In this document: positions 27,510-37,216 of the stretch, piece after piece
How the letters are laid out: each line of letters opens with the position of its first letter
Numbering within the stretch: the stretch's first letter is position 1
Origin: Cristatella mucedo
Lineage: Eukaryota; Bryozoa; Phylactolaemata; Cristatellidae
DNA length: 64,000 bases
Direction: 5' to 3'
Assembly: GCA_009760855.2 (NCBI GenBank)
Contig: WPIO01000004.1
Location: 1,752,001-1,816,000, forward strand
The notes under the pieces: model-generated
What the model was told of the DNA's origin: nothing
Seen by the model: only the letters and a program-made list of their open reading frames with translations
The model's database searches: none
Position numbers and translations under genes: made by a program

Positions 27510-27625
27510 TCTACCGAATGCGCAACGAAAGCCGCTTAGGCTATGAGTGCGCTATGAAAAACTCTCCTGCGTAACACCCACATACATCCTGTGGATTTAC
27601 AGACGAAGATACATTATTGTCATTC
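27510..27625 (+). mobile_element. L2-B 3'-end fragment (plus strand)
   Basis: The sequence reads AAGCCGCTTAGGCTATGAG...CTCTCCTGCGTAACACCCACAT and ends near TTTACAGACGAAGATACATT. This is the plus-strand version of the L2-B 3' end. Confidence 0.7.
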
Positions 27626-27654
27626 TTCATCGTGACCCGTAGTAACGAGTAGTT

Positions 27655-27740
27655 CTAGGCATTGTAATGTAATGTAATGTAATGTAATGTATCTCCGTCT
27701 GTAACTCCACAAAGTCATAAAGACCATGTGGGAGGCATTG
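27655..27740 (-). mobile_element. L2-B tail fragment with TGTAA repeats (minus strand)
   Basis: Five ATGTA-type units precede ATGTATCTCCGTCTGTAAC, giving the clearest example of the L2-B terminal microsatellite. The copy is cut off after about 60 nt. It faces the neighbouring plus-strand fragment tail to tail. Confidence 0.75.
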
Positions 27741-28193
27741 ACAACTCATTATTATTAACCCTTTTTCTAGGAATATTTTCAAGCAATATAAATATTAGTA
27801 TACGAACAAGAGCCTCATGCCCACCGGCTTATTTTAGCTGCAGCTGCCTTATTGGAGACATAGCTGCCTTTTCCTGAGATGGGGCTAGCAGCGACGAGGC
27901 AGCAAGCATCTGGCATCCATATTTTCATTTTCCGGCTTTTCCGGCTCATTTTGCTTCGTCTGAGACAAACTTATCAAGACATGGGCGAACAATTACTCCG
28001 TAAAAGTATCTTCTTGATGTGTAAGGCATGCAATCCTTTATTCAGCGTGTCTTTCAGGGATTCAGACAGACGCTGGACATTTAATTTTACCCGTGAGGTT
28101 TAAAAGAAAAGCTTCGAATGGTAAGGTGAGAAAACATCGATCCAAATGAGGATATTTCGGCCATTAAAACTGACGAGGTGGCAGCAGTAGGCC

Positions 28194-28195
<2 letters not shown>
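27741..28195. other. intergenic, nothing recognised
   Basis: An open frame of 74 codons (27879-28103) has no recognised motif. Confidence 0.4.
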
Positions 28196-28249
<54 letters not shown>

Positions 28250-28253
28250 GAGT
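28196..28253. repeat. (GA)n microsatellite
   Basis: About 58 nt of GA repeat with one GATA interruption. Confidence 0.96.
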
Positions 28254-28259
28254 AGAGGC

Positions 28260-28452
28260 AAATTTGGTGAGTCGTAAAAGCTCACTAGGTAAGGCGGTTG
28301 CTTTTCATGACTTCGGCCCCGAGGTCGCGGGTTTCGTATCCTGGGGTGAGCGATTCTTTATTGCCGCTGCAAGCGGCGGTGATGGCCGTAAAGGTTCTTC
28401 GGTCGCTATACAAAAGAGGCTGTTAAATCAGTCAGTATTTTTATTTTTTAAA
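28260..28452 (+). mobile_element. SINE-1: tRNA-derived SINE, near-complete copy
   Basis: The head shows AGGTAAGGCGGTTGCTTTTC, CCGAGGTC and a B-box-like GCGGGTTTCGTATCC. The body follows with TTTATTGCCGCTGCAAGCGG, GTGATGGCCGTAAAGG, and CTATACAAAAGAGGCTGTTA, ending in an A/T-rich tail. The same order occurs at 30338, 52900, 53985 (minus), 60205 (minus), 60520, 62899 and 63325 (minus). The body is unlike the L2-A tail that SINE-2 carries. Confidence 0.8.
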
Positions 28453-28459
28453 TGGAAAT

Positions 28460-29080
28460 AGTAATAATACATTTGTATAGGGCCCTCGAAGAACTGAATC
28501 TCTTTCTAAGCACTTTGCAGATGCTGCATAAAAAGCATTATCAAATAATTGGTGGTAACATCTGCAAGCAGTACGCACAGTGTAGGCAGGTACGTGCACA
28601 CGAAAGATGAATCACAAAGATCCACCAAACGCTGAAATAACCGGTGCATTTGTGCTTCTCTTTAAATGTTGTCATGTCAGGGGACGTCGTGACGACCGTC
28701 GTGGTGAGTTCTAGCCTTTGGGGGAAGGTATAGGAACTAAATGCCCGGTCTCCAACGTTTATGAGGTGTGCACCAGGTATGGCTAAACGATTCGAGTCAG
28801 AACCGCGGGTCCGCACGATTCATCTCCAGGTGGATGAGTATCTCTGATAGACAGGCTGGAGCCAGTGAATGAAGGGATCTAAAATTAAGTGATGACAGAA
28901 CCTTGAAGTCGATGCGCTGCTTAATTGGGAGCCGGTGCAGTTCGGTGAAATATTTAAGCGCCGAGAGAACGATGGGTGAGATGGTAGCTCGATGATGGGA
29001 GCTCGGTAGACATTCTGCCATACACCGCTCGAGCAGCTGACTACGGGTACAGGTGTACATTCGGATGGTTGGCTGAATTC
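28460..29080 (-). mobile_element. L2-A 3' fragment (minus strand)
   Basis: It starts with the diverged L2-A tail (GAACTGAATCTCTTTCTAAGC) and continues through minus-strand RT C-terminal sequence, with NVGDRAFSSYTF and LHRLPIKQRIDFKVLSSL in shifted frames. It is 5' truncated near 29080. Confidence 0.8.
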
Positions 29081-29251
29081 TTTCGACGAATGGGGGCCGC
29101 GTTCGGTCGGACTGTTAGGGTGCTTTGCCCGGGCGACGCCTGTGCCTAAAAGAAGGCAACCATCTTGCAACTGCTCTATGCCCGGGAACCGGCAACACTA
29201 GCTTACTCAACATCCCTACTGATGGTTCACATTTGCTTCCAGCTATTTATA

Positions 29252-29355
<104 letters not shown>

Positions 29356-29490
29356 ATTCATTTGCATAGCGCCCCAAGAGAACTTAATCTCTATTCAGGC
29401 GCTTCACATATGCCTCGGGGCTCGAGCCCACAACCTCAACCAGACCTCGGTCGGGTCGAGCACTTTAACCACTGGACCAAACCAGCGTGG
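29356..29490 (-). mobile_element. SINE-2 copy (minus strand)
   Basis: On the minus strand it reads TTTGGTCCAGTGGTTAAAG (A box) and GTGGGCTCGAGCCCC (B box). The L2-A-like end is GAAGCGCCTGAATAGAGAT, then TTGGGGCGCTATGCAAATG. The microsatellite beside it lies at the 3' end of the SINE, where its own simple-sequence tail would be. Confidence 0.8.
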
Positions 29491-30337
29491 CAAAAGTTCT
29501 CTATTTGGCAACGGCTCTGTTTGGCCGCCAACCAGTGCATCGAAAGCCGCAGAGGCCTTTAGTGCCCTACAAAATAGCTCCTCCGTGACAGTCGCAAGTG
29601 ACAGTCGCTAAGTTTGCATGGCTACAGGACAGAGATGCAAAACATGATTATGCGCATGGCGATGGCGATGCGCAGAGATGACGATGCGCAGAGACGATGC
29701 ACGAGTGCCTCAATTGCCCAAGCGATTGCAGCGTCTTCTAGGCTTCGAGTCTTCCGGAGAACGCAGCCGTGCACTTTTCCTCGCTTGCAGCAGCTCCTCA
29801 CCGTCGGGTGCGTGGCCGAGGAGCGGCTCTAGGGCAGACAGACAGACACGCTTCGGCGGCTTCACTGAGCGATAAGAAATAATCGCTCGTGGAGTGCCTG
29901 GATCATTAACCACAAACTTATTTTTTCGGATTCTGAAGCTACCAGCCGATTGATCGGGCTGAGCCGGCTTTGAGAGGACCCAGCTGGCACCTGTCAACTG
30001 AAGCTAACAAGAGCTTGACTGTTGGATCGTGCGTGCGACGGGTAGACCAGAATTGGGTTGACTTACACAAATCGGCTGCATCGACGAGAATGCAACTATT
30101 GCAACCACTTTGAATTGCATTGAACGAATGCTGCATCGCGTGTATCTACCACGACACGACTGCATTAAGTCGCCCGCCGTCAGGGGGCGCTGCAAAATAT
30201 ACCGACATCAGAGGAAGCGAACGGCTGACGGCCTACAATGCACGCGAATGTTTACGGACAGCACCTAACGAGAAGGTGGCAGTAAGAAACTGTTGCTAGG
30301 ACGCAAGCGTACGGGCCACGTTAGTGCAATTGCTCCT
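29491..30337. other. intergenic, nothing recognised apart from a CTCF-like motif
   Basis: The sequence becomes more GC-rich around 29640-29870, with open frames on both strands and no domain. Confidence 0.4.
30171..30193 (+). promoter_or_regulatory. CTCF-like motif (plus orientation)
   Basis: GCCGTCAGGGGGCGCTGC matches the core of the bilaterian CTCF motif (C-A-G-G-G-G-G-C-G-C). A second match in opposite orientation is at 35433-35447. Binding is not shown by sequence alone. Confidence 0.35.
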
Positions 30338-30479
30338 GGGTCTTAGCCTAGTTGTAAGAAGCTTGCTCTTCAAAACCCATATCGTGAGTTCGAATCCTGC
30401 AGCCGGAGATCCTTTATTACCCACTGCAAGCGGCGGTGATAGCCGTTAAGGCTAATGTGCTACTTAATAAACGAGGCTG

Positions 30480-30488
<9 letters not shown>
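30338..30488 (+). mobile_element. SINE-1 copy
   Basis: The head has TAGCCTAGTTGTAAGAAGC and a clear B box GAGTTCGAATCCTGCAG. The body has CCCACTGCAAGCGGCGGTGA and TAGCCGTTAAGGC. It ends in AATAATAATA, which merges with the ATT-type tail of the adjoining minus-strand L2-A copy. Confidence 0.8.
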
Positions 30489-30514
<26 letters not shown>

Positions 30515-31040
30515 TGCACTTGATAAAGCGCCCTCGGAGAACCCAATCTCTTTCTAGGCGCTTTACATTTGCTGCAAAGGAAACGCAGTGGAATGGTGAG
30601 TAATATCATGCTTGATAAACAACACGAATAGCATGGTTAGGGGTGACACGCACAGGGTCAGCATGCAAATGTGGTTAGTGGCAGCATGCACAGTGTCAGC
30701 ATGCATAAGCACACGAAGGACAAATCACGGGGACCCACTAAATACAGTCATAAATAGGTGCATTTTTAAGTTCTTTTTAAACGTAGTCAAGTCAGGGGAT
30801 GTCGTGACGCAAGTCGGAAGTGAGTTCCGGGCTTTGGGAGGATACGAACTAAATCCACGGTCTCCAAAGGATTTGAAGTTTGTACGAGGTATTGGTAAAC
30901 ATTTAGTTTCCCAAAAGTGGGCGGCACGATGCTTGGCCTGGTGGGGGAGTAGATCTGATAGGTAGGCAGGATCCAATCAAGGAAGGAACCTCAAAGTGAG
31001 CGACAAAACTTTAAAGTCAATCCGTTGCTTGACTGGTCGC
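30489..31040 (-). mobile_element. L2-A 3' fragment (minus strand)
   Basis: AATAAT repeats, the tail GCACTTGATAAAGCGCCC and TAGGCGCTTTACATTTGC lead into a minus-strand frame of 83 codons (30725-30976), with FGDRGFSSYPPKARNSLP. It is 5' truncated at about 31040, next to the CpG-rich block. Confidence 0.85.
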
Positions 31041-31074
31041 TTTTAACCGTCTCCTTTAACCGTTAATGTCAGCC

Positions 31075-32660
31075 TTAGCCAGGCGTTCGCAATAAATTGT
31101 CACAGCGGTCCTCCGCCCAGCTGGAGCCTGACAGAAAATGGAGTGACGCAGCGACGCTGCGTCCGTCCCTCACAGAGAGCTTGCACTCCAGTGAGGCATC
31201 CTGGTCCACTTTGACGAGGCAGCGACTGAGGCGCGCCTTCAGGGCGTCGCCGCCGCCGCCGGTCAGGGTCACGCCAGGGTCACACCTGCGGCTCCACTCT
31301 CGCGGCGGCGGTGGCGGACGGCGGTAGCGGCGGCCATCCGTCATCCGCGCCTCACTCGTCACACCTCGTCGGTCGATGCATCATGCGTCCGCACCCAGCG
31401 CTCAGACCTCGCTCGAATGAGAGCGAGGCTCCGCGTCCGGAGCTGCCGACGAGACTGCGCACGCGAGCGACGAGTGTCGTTGGAGTCGCACGCCTCGCCC
31501 CACAAGGCGCTCCGCCCGGCTTCGACGAGGTCGGCGGTCTGTCTCGTTCTGCAGCGCTGCGCGCGCACACGCAGCCGGCGCGGCCAGCCTCTCCTGACTT
31601 GGGCGTGGCGGCGCGCAGCCCTCCCTCGGAGGTCGCAGCGGCGGCCATACCAACGGGGCGCGGGAAGGCGTCGGCGTCGCAGCACAACTGGCGGCCACGA
31701 TGCGAATCAAGCCCGCCCGACTGGCCGCGATCGGTGTCGCCGTCGCGGCCTCGCTCGCAGTGGCGGCACTGCTACAAGGAAGGAGCTCCAGTTCGGGTAA
31801 TTCTTCGCGGCCGGTGGCGCGAGCGGTGGGGCGACGCGAAGCGGCTGCGACGCCGCGACGCCACAACCTCGGCCGACTGGAGACAGGTCCGGTGCTCGCC
31901 TCGCAGCGAGCGACTCCACGCCGTGCGGCTGCGCGGATGTGCAGGCCGACCGCCTGGCCTAGCAGGCCGCAGCCTAGCCTAGCCTAGCCGACCGGCAGGA
32001 GCGGCCTAGCAGACCTTGACCTTAGAAGACTGTGTGCGCTGCGGCTGCCGCCGCTCCGGGCGGATACGGAGTGGGCGGAGATCAGCTCGTACGAATTTTC
32101 TGTTTTTTTTCTCGTCGCGTCATCGCCTTCTTGGAGCCATCGCCACCTCCGACTGCTCCGCCGCGGCGCCTCTGAGTGGGGCAACCTCGCCGCGCCGCGC
32201 CGCGCTGTGCCGCGGCCTGCGCGCGGCGAGCACCGGCTTACTCGGGTCTTCCTGGTGGGTAGCACGGCCAGCGGGAAATTCTGCGCCGGCGCAAGCCTCC
32301 GCGCGTCGTCAGCCTCAAACGCTGCATTCTCGGCAGCTTTTTTCTCGGGTGGGGGCTGCTCCGTCGCTCGCTGTAGGTCCAGCGCTAGCTGGTCCTACCT
32401 TCTCGTCTGCGTCATCCACTCGGCGACGATCGGCCAGCACCGCCCCGCCCCGCCCCCCCCCCCGCCAAAGCCCCGCATCCCAGGCCGCCCCGTTTTTTGC
32501 TCAGTCTTTTTTCTTTCTTTCTTCACCCGGATCAATCGATCGATCGCCCGATCCGATGCAAAGAGTCCCCATGCGATTAGTGGAGCGCCGGGGGCGGGGC
32601 GGCGGCGGCGGCGCCTGCGTAGGCTGCCCGTTGGGACTCTATTTCGTGTCTGACTTAATC
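31075..32660. promoter_or_regulatory. CpG-rich island, candidate promoter region of gene B
   Basis: About 1.6 kb is strikingly rich in GC and CpG compared with its AT-rich flanks. It has C runs, CGGCGG repeats and GGGCGGGG boxes (for example near 32590). Overlapping open frames on both strands, up to 223 codons, are what such composition yields and are not taken as genes. A signal-anchor exon with a good start context lies inside at 31700. This position upstream of the GT8 exons suits a promoter, but no transcript evidence is available. Confidence 0.45.
31700..31796 (+). CDS. putative first coding exon of gene B: type II signal anchor
   Basis: The ATG sits in a favourable context (GGCCACGATGC, A at -3). 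It opens MRIKPARLAAIGVAVAASL followed by AVAALLQGRSSSSG: a short basic N-terminus, a membrane span of about 18 residues, and a polar stretch, as expected for a Golgi type II enzyme such as LARGE. A possible donor CGG|GTAATT follows. The next recognised exon of gene B is 18 kb away and the stem exons between were not found, so the assignment rests on topology, position and strand only. It could be a chance frame in GC-rich DNA. Confidence 0.35.
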
Positions 32661-32812
32661 AGAAAGTAGGGAATTGAATCTGTAAACTGGCGTCTCTGCT
32701 AGCCATTCTTGTTGGCGTAGGGCTGCGAGAATATGCGAGCGAATGGAAACCTAATCTCTAGCCTGTGTTAATGAAATTCTGTAATAGGCGAAATCATAAT
32801 TATATGAATAAC

Positions 32813-33700
32813 AGTGAGACTTTGTATTGCGCCCGTAAGAGAACTAAGTCTCTACGTAATGAAGGAACTTGATAGGAGCTGCAAATACAAAAGTATGCAA
32901 ATGAAGTATGCAAATGAAGTATGCAAATGAAGTATGCAAATGAAGTGCGTCCATTGTTTTCTAAAATGCATGCAAGCCTTTAGCACACAGAACAAGTACA
33001 CTCTGAGATCGATGTAACAAATGTATTATTATCATTATTATTACTGTAACGTTCGTCAATTCAGTGATGTCGGTAAGTCAGTCGGGAATGAATTTCTGAA
33101 TGTGGGAACATGGAACTAACGGCACGTTTTTCAAAAGATCCGAGGAGGCTGGCTTGAGGTACGACCAAACGACTGGAGTCGAAGCACTGGGTAGTTAGTT
33201 AGACGCCAACCCTGATTGGGAACTAGTTCGCGTAGGCAGGTCGATGCAGCGACACGGCTCAACCAAACCGTGACCTTGAGTGAACCTTGAAATGGATAAG
33301 GTGCATGATGGTGACCCAGTACAGGTTGGTGAGAAGTAGTACAAAGTGGCAGATGCGACCTTCGTGACCAGCAAGCATAGCTGTAGAGTTTTGCACCAAC
33401 TGTAATTGCCTTATTGCACAGATCAGAAAGCCAGCTTTTTGTAGTGGGCTACAAAATCTTTAAAAAAGATTTGTCACAAATTCACGAACCAGCTTGAATC
33501 TGGAATGCCCTCGACGTGGATTTTATCTAACATTTTTGCAACTGTCGTAGCTGAAAGTAGGCAGATTTGACTGTTGTGCCAGTGTAGTCGTCTAGTGAAA
33601 GATCAACTTGTGTACTGGAAAGCTAGATTGCATGCAGATGCTATAGGTGATCGTATGCTGGCCAAGCTCATTTTGAGGGTGTTTTTTCAATTTGTGAGTG
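32813..33700 (-). mobile_element. L2-A, old diverged copy (minus strand)
   Basis: On the minus strand the tail (GCGCCCGTAAGAGAACTAAGT on the plus strand) is followed by strongly decayed RT C-terminal sequence that can be followed to about 33690. No long frame survives. It meets a much younger plus-strand L2-A copy head to head near 33700. Confidence 0.65.
32892..32945. repeat. tandem 13-bp repeat containing four octamer motifs
   Basis: The unit AGTATGCAAATGA occurs four times in a row. Each contains ATGCAAAT, the consensus octamer bound by POU-domain factors. It lies inside an old L2-A copy. Confidence 0.9.
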
Positions 33701-34598
33701 GCATATCTCCAGTTGAATCAGCTCGAAATCTAGGTGTCATATTCCAAAGCGACCTCTCGTTAGACGACCACGTCAGCTCCACAGTCAAATCTGCCTATTT
33801 TCAGCTTCATAACATTGCTAAAATTTGGGCTTGTTTAGATAAGGATACCACGTCCAAGTTGGTCCATGCATTCGCGACATCCCGTCTCGACTTCTGCAAC
33901 TCACTGCTCGCTGGCCTACCGGCATGTGCGATCAGGCGATTGCAGCTGGTGCAAAACTCCGCAGCTAGGCTTGTCTGTCGTGAGCGTCGCAGTTCCCACA
34001 TTACTCCACTTCTCGACGACCTGCACTGGCTACCAGTCAAGCAACGGATTGACTTCAAGGTTTTGTCGCTCACTTTTAGGTCACTTTATTCTTTGGCTCC
34101 AGCCTATCTCTCAAATATACTTCCCCATCAGGCCAAGCATCGTACCACCCGCTTTTCGGAATCCATCAGTCTAACAATACCTCGTACAAACCTTAAATCC
34201 TTTGGAGACCGTGCATTTAGTTCGTATGCTCTCAAAGCCTGGAACTCCCTCCCGACTTGCGTCAGAACATTCCCTGAATTGACCAGATTTAAAAAGAACT
34301 TAAAAACACACCTATTTAGGACAGAGTTTAGTGGGTCCCTGTGATTCGTCCTTCATGTGCTTGTGTGTGCTGACACTGTGCCAGCTGCCACTGTGCATGC
34401 TGCCACTAACCACATTTGCATGCTGACCCTGTGCTTGTCACCCCTAACCATGTTATTCATTTTGTTTGTTTATCAAGCATGATTTTACTCACCATTCAAT
34501 TGCATTTTTTTTTGCAGCAAATGTAAAGCGCCTAGAAAGAGATTGAGTTCTCTGAGGGCGCTTTATCAAGTGCATTATTATTATTATTATTATTAACA
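33701..34598 (+). mobile_element. L2-A, young 5'-truncated copy (plus strand)
   Basis: An open frame of 256 codons (33574-34344) runs through the RT thumb and C-terminal region, with SDLSLDDHVSSTVKSAYFQL, LDFCNSLLAGLPACAIRRL and AFSSYALKAWNSLPTCVRT. It is nearly identical to the matching part of the 24035-26078 copy. The 3' end GTAAAGCGCCTAGAAAGAG, then CTGAGGGCGCTTTATCAAG and ATT repeats are intact. It is the best preserved of the short copies, so the family was recently active. Confidence 0.92.
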
Positions 34599-35350
34599 CT
34601 TGCTTTGGGCATGGCTAGTGAGTTGGTTTTATTATTAATCAGTTTGAGAGAGTTTGCTGCCATCTATGTGCGACTGACACGCGTCTGCCCATACAGCGAG
34701 CAGTTGCGAGATGTCAATTCACTAGACGGCCGGGATGGATTAGAGCACAGGTACAACTGTGTATCATCTGCCTAAAATAATAAAAGCCTACATTGTGCTT
34801 GGCAATTACATCGGAAAGAGGGCGGGCATATGTTGTGCAAATAAGCGGCTCGAACGCAGACCTTTGATCACCCTTTATATTTTGAGATCGGATGAGTTGT
34901 GTACGTTGTGCGACGTCAGTGCGCGGAAGTGTCCAGCAGAAATGGGACGCAAACTACCACAGTGGCAGTGGAAGCGATGCACAGATGTCGTGACAGGTGC
35001 TCGATAAGTACTCGGCGCCCGATGCTGCCTGAAGGCTTCAAACTCTGCAGCAATACCCGGCAGAACGAGGCTCTACCACAGACTCTGCATTCCCGAGAAG
35101 CTCGCTCTACGCTCGCTCTACACGTCTTACACGTCGTGTAGTGACTTGGCGCTTTAAAACTTGCCTCAACATGAACTGATGGATTGCTGGATTTGACGAG
35201 TTGACATGCTGAGTTTACTAGCTGGTCCTTTCCGTTGACTCTCATTCCAGTGCCTGCGATAGGAACGGCACGTGGAAGACATAGCAGAAGCTGCGTAGGT
35301 CTTACTAGTTCAGTGGCGCCTCCTGAACTAGTGGCCTGACAAAGCAGCCT
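34599..35350. other. intergenic, nothing recognised
   Basis: A short stretch near 34620-34690 looks like decayed minus-strand L2-A sequence (GTTTGCTGCCATCTATGTGC). The rest has no recognised feature. Confidence 0.4.
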
Positions 35351-36103
35351 CTACGACGGCTCGAGGGACAAGACCCGAGGCAAACAGCTTGAGCTACCAC
35401 CTTCTTCCCTTAGGCTTGGCGGCTTGGCGACTGCAGCGCCCCCTGGAACAGACGGGAACAGTCGCTTTCGGGCAGCCCTAAGCGGATGTCCTTCGCGGAG
35501 GGACGCGACACAAGGCTGAGCGGCAGGCGCTCCGACAGAGAGCCGTCTCGAAGATCGCTCGATCTCTGCTCCTGCCCCCCCCCTCACAGCTCCTGCCCCT
35601 GCCCCGGCAGCGATCGTCAGCTCGCGAGAGGCCTCGGCAGCCACGGCCTCGGTGCACGTGCTCCAAGCGCATTCGCTCTAAGACGGCGCGTATCGAGCCA
35701 CGAGTGGTGACGATCGACCAATCGTTCATTCGCTTTATTGATGAGTGCCAGAGCTGCGGCGCGGAGGGTGGAGGGGGCACTCCCTCCCCCAGAGAATTTC
35801 CGTCGTCGGCGATCTCGGCCGCAAAACTGTACATTGCCAAAGTGCCGCAAGGCGTCCGACGAGAAATCAAGTGGGTCTGGCCGCTTTGGAACGCTTCTCT
35901 GAAAAGTAGCGAGTGGCAGCGAGCGAGTGGAGAGTTACGGACAACCCGTAAGGTGTACAGCCGGAGCGAACGAGTGCGTTCAAAATGGCGGCATTTAACT
36001 TCCAGCGACGGAGAAACGCCCCATTTTTCTCGTTCACGCCTGCGAAGCGGAGATGTAATCTACCGGGCTGCTGACCGTATTTTTGCAATCGCTCGACGCG
36101 AAT
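35351..36103. other. GC-rich block with a CTCF-like motif; no gene assigned
   Basis: CpG content is high and open frames occur on both strands (for example 35704-36309 plus and 35478-35870 minus). None has a recognised domain, and the longest is extended artificially by the CT repeat. It may be a second CpG island. Confidence 0.4.
35433..35447 (-). promoter_or_regulatory. CTCF-like motif (minus orientation)
   Basis: On the minus strand TCCAGGGGGCGCTGC is a close match to the CTCF core. It faces the motif at 30171-30193 across the CpG island and the putative first exon of gene B. Confidence 0.4.
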
Positions 36104-36259
<156 letters not shown>

Positions 36260-36443
36260 CGATGCTGCTGGATAGAGAGCTACCGGTTTTGCCGAGTGCT
36301 AAGCCGTAGCGCGGTAAGCTGACGAGTAGCGGCAAAAGTCTTAAATTTGAAAATGTATACAAACTTCTGAAGATTCAGACGGGTGACCGCGATACAGCCT
36401 GTATATGGGCGTGGCGGGGAAACTGTCGTACTTTTGTTGCACA

Positions 36444-36525
36444 GCGCTTCCGGTGCACCTCCTTACGCTTCCGGTACACTTTACGCTTCCGGTACACCTT
36501 ACCTTACGCTTCCGGTACACCTCCG
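36444..36525. repeat. tandem repeat with four GCTTCCGGT (ETS-type) sites
   Basis: Four imperfect units of about 18-20 nt each contain GCTTCCGGTRCAC. On the minus strand this reads ACCGGAAGC, the core bound by ETS-family factors. A fifth CTCCGG follows. Confidence 0.85.
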
Positions 36526-36917
36526 GCCCACCGACGGTAGCGAGAGCTGCCATTATTCGCTTCTAACCGCGAATGATGCAATGCGTTGGGCCTCAACATT
36601 CAACAGCTACGAGTGTTTCGGCTGCGAGCGCATGCTCTGACCGCATTGAGGATACCCGGCCGATATGCCGGATATGCCGGACGGCGCCTGTACTTCGCGC
36701 CGGCGCTGGGAACGCAAGCGTTGTGCCTACGAAGTGCATGCGCTGAGGCCTGACGTAACAGCGTTTCTGCATCGGCTCTCTGCAATCAGACGCCGACTCC
36801 GTACTCGCTGCTCGCCGGGTGCGCATTTTAAGTAGAGTGCATCTCGGAATGCCTTGCAAGAAAGTCTCAAAGTGCCCGCTTTTCTTCACCTCCGCGTGGA
36901 CGCCGCCGCAGCGCTTG

Positions 36918-37013
36918 AATAATATATATAATATATATAATATATATAATATATAATAATATATAATATATATAATATATATAAAATATAATATAATATA
37001 TATAATAATAAAA
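36918..37013. repeat. AT-rich tandem repeat (ATATAATAT units)
   Basis: About 95 nt of ATATAAT-type units without GC, between GCGCTTGAATAAT sequences that occur on both sides (36909-36921 and 37012-37026). Confidence 0.93.
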
Positions 37014-37029
37014 GCGCTTGAATAATGCG

Positions 37030-37216
37030 AAGAGCGAATGCGCGCTCTCTCTTTCGCCCACCGGTTGAAGTGCCCGCCGCCTTTGACGACCGAGGTCAAA
37101 GTAATTATGTTTGACGGCCGATGACGCGGGCTCGAGTCCTGTGCCATCTGTGAAGCGCCTGAATAGAGATTGAGTTCTCTTTGGGCGCTATGCAATAAAT
37201 TATATATTATTCTGGT
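37030..37216 (+). mobile_element. SINE-2 copy (plus strand)
   Basis: CGCCCACCGGTTGAAGTGC is the A-box region and CGGGCTCGAGTCCTGTG the B box. The 3' end reads GTGAAGCGCCTGAATAGAG, then ATTGAGTTCTCTTTGGGCGC and TATGCAATAAATT with an AT-rich tail. The 3' 60 nt is clearly homologous to the L2-A tail (GTAAAGCGCCTAGAAAGAG, then ATTGAGTTCTCTGAGGGCGC). This indicates mobilisation by the L2-A machinery. Confidence 0.85.

Noticed and set aside
30338-30430. Possible functional tRNA gene (good A and B boxes)
   Set aside because: It continues into the SINE-1 body and lacks a complete acceptor stem; it is a SINE head.
31311-31982. 223-codon frame in the CpG island
   Set aside because: Frames of similar length overlap it on both strands, as expected where stop codons are rare; composition is Arg, Ala and Pro rich without motifs.
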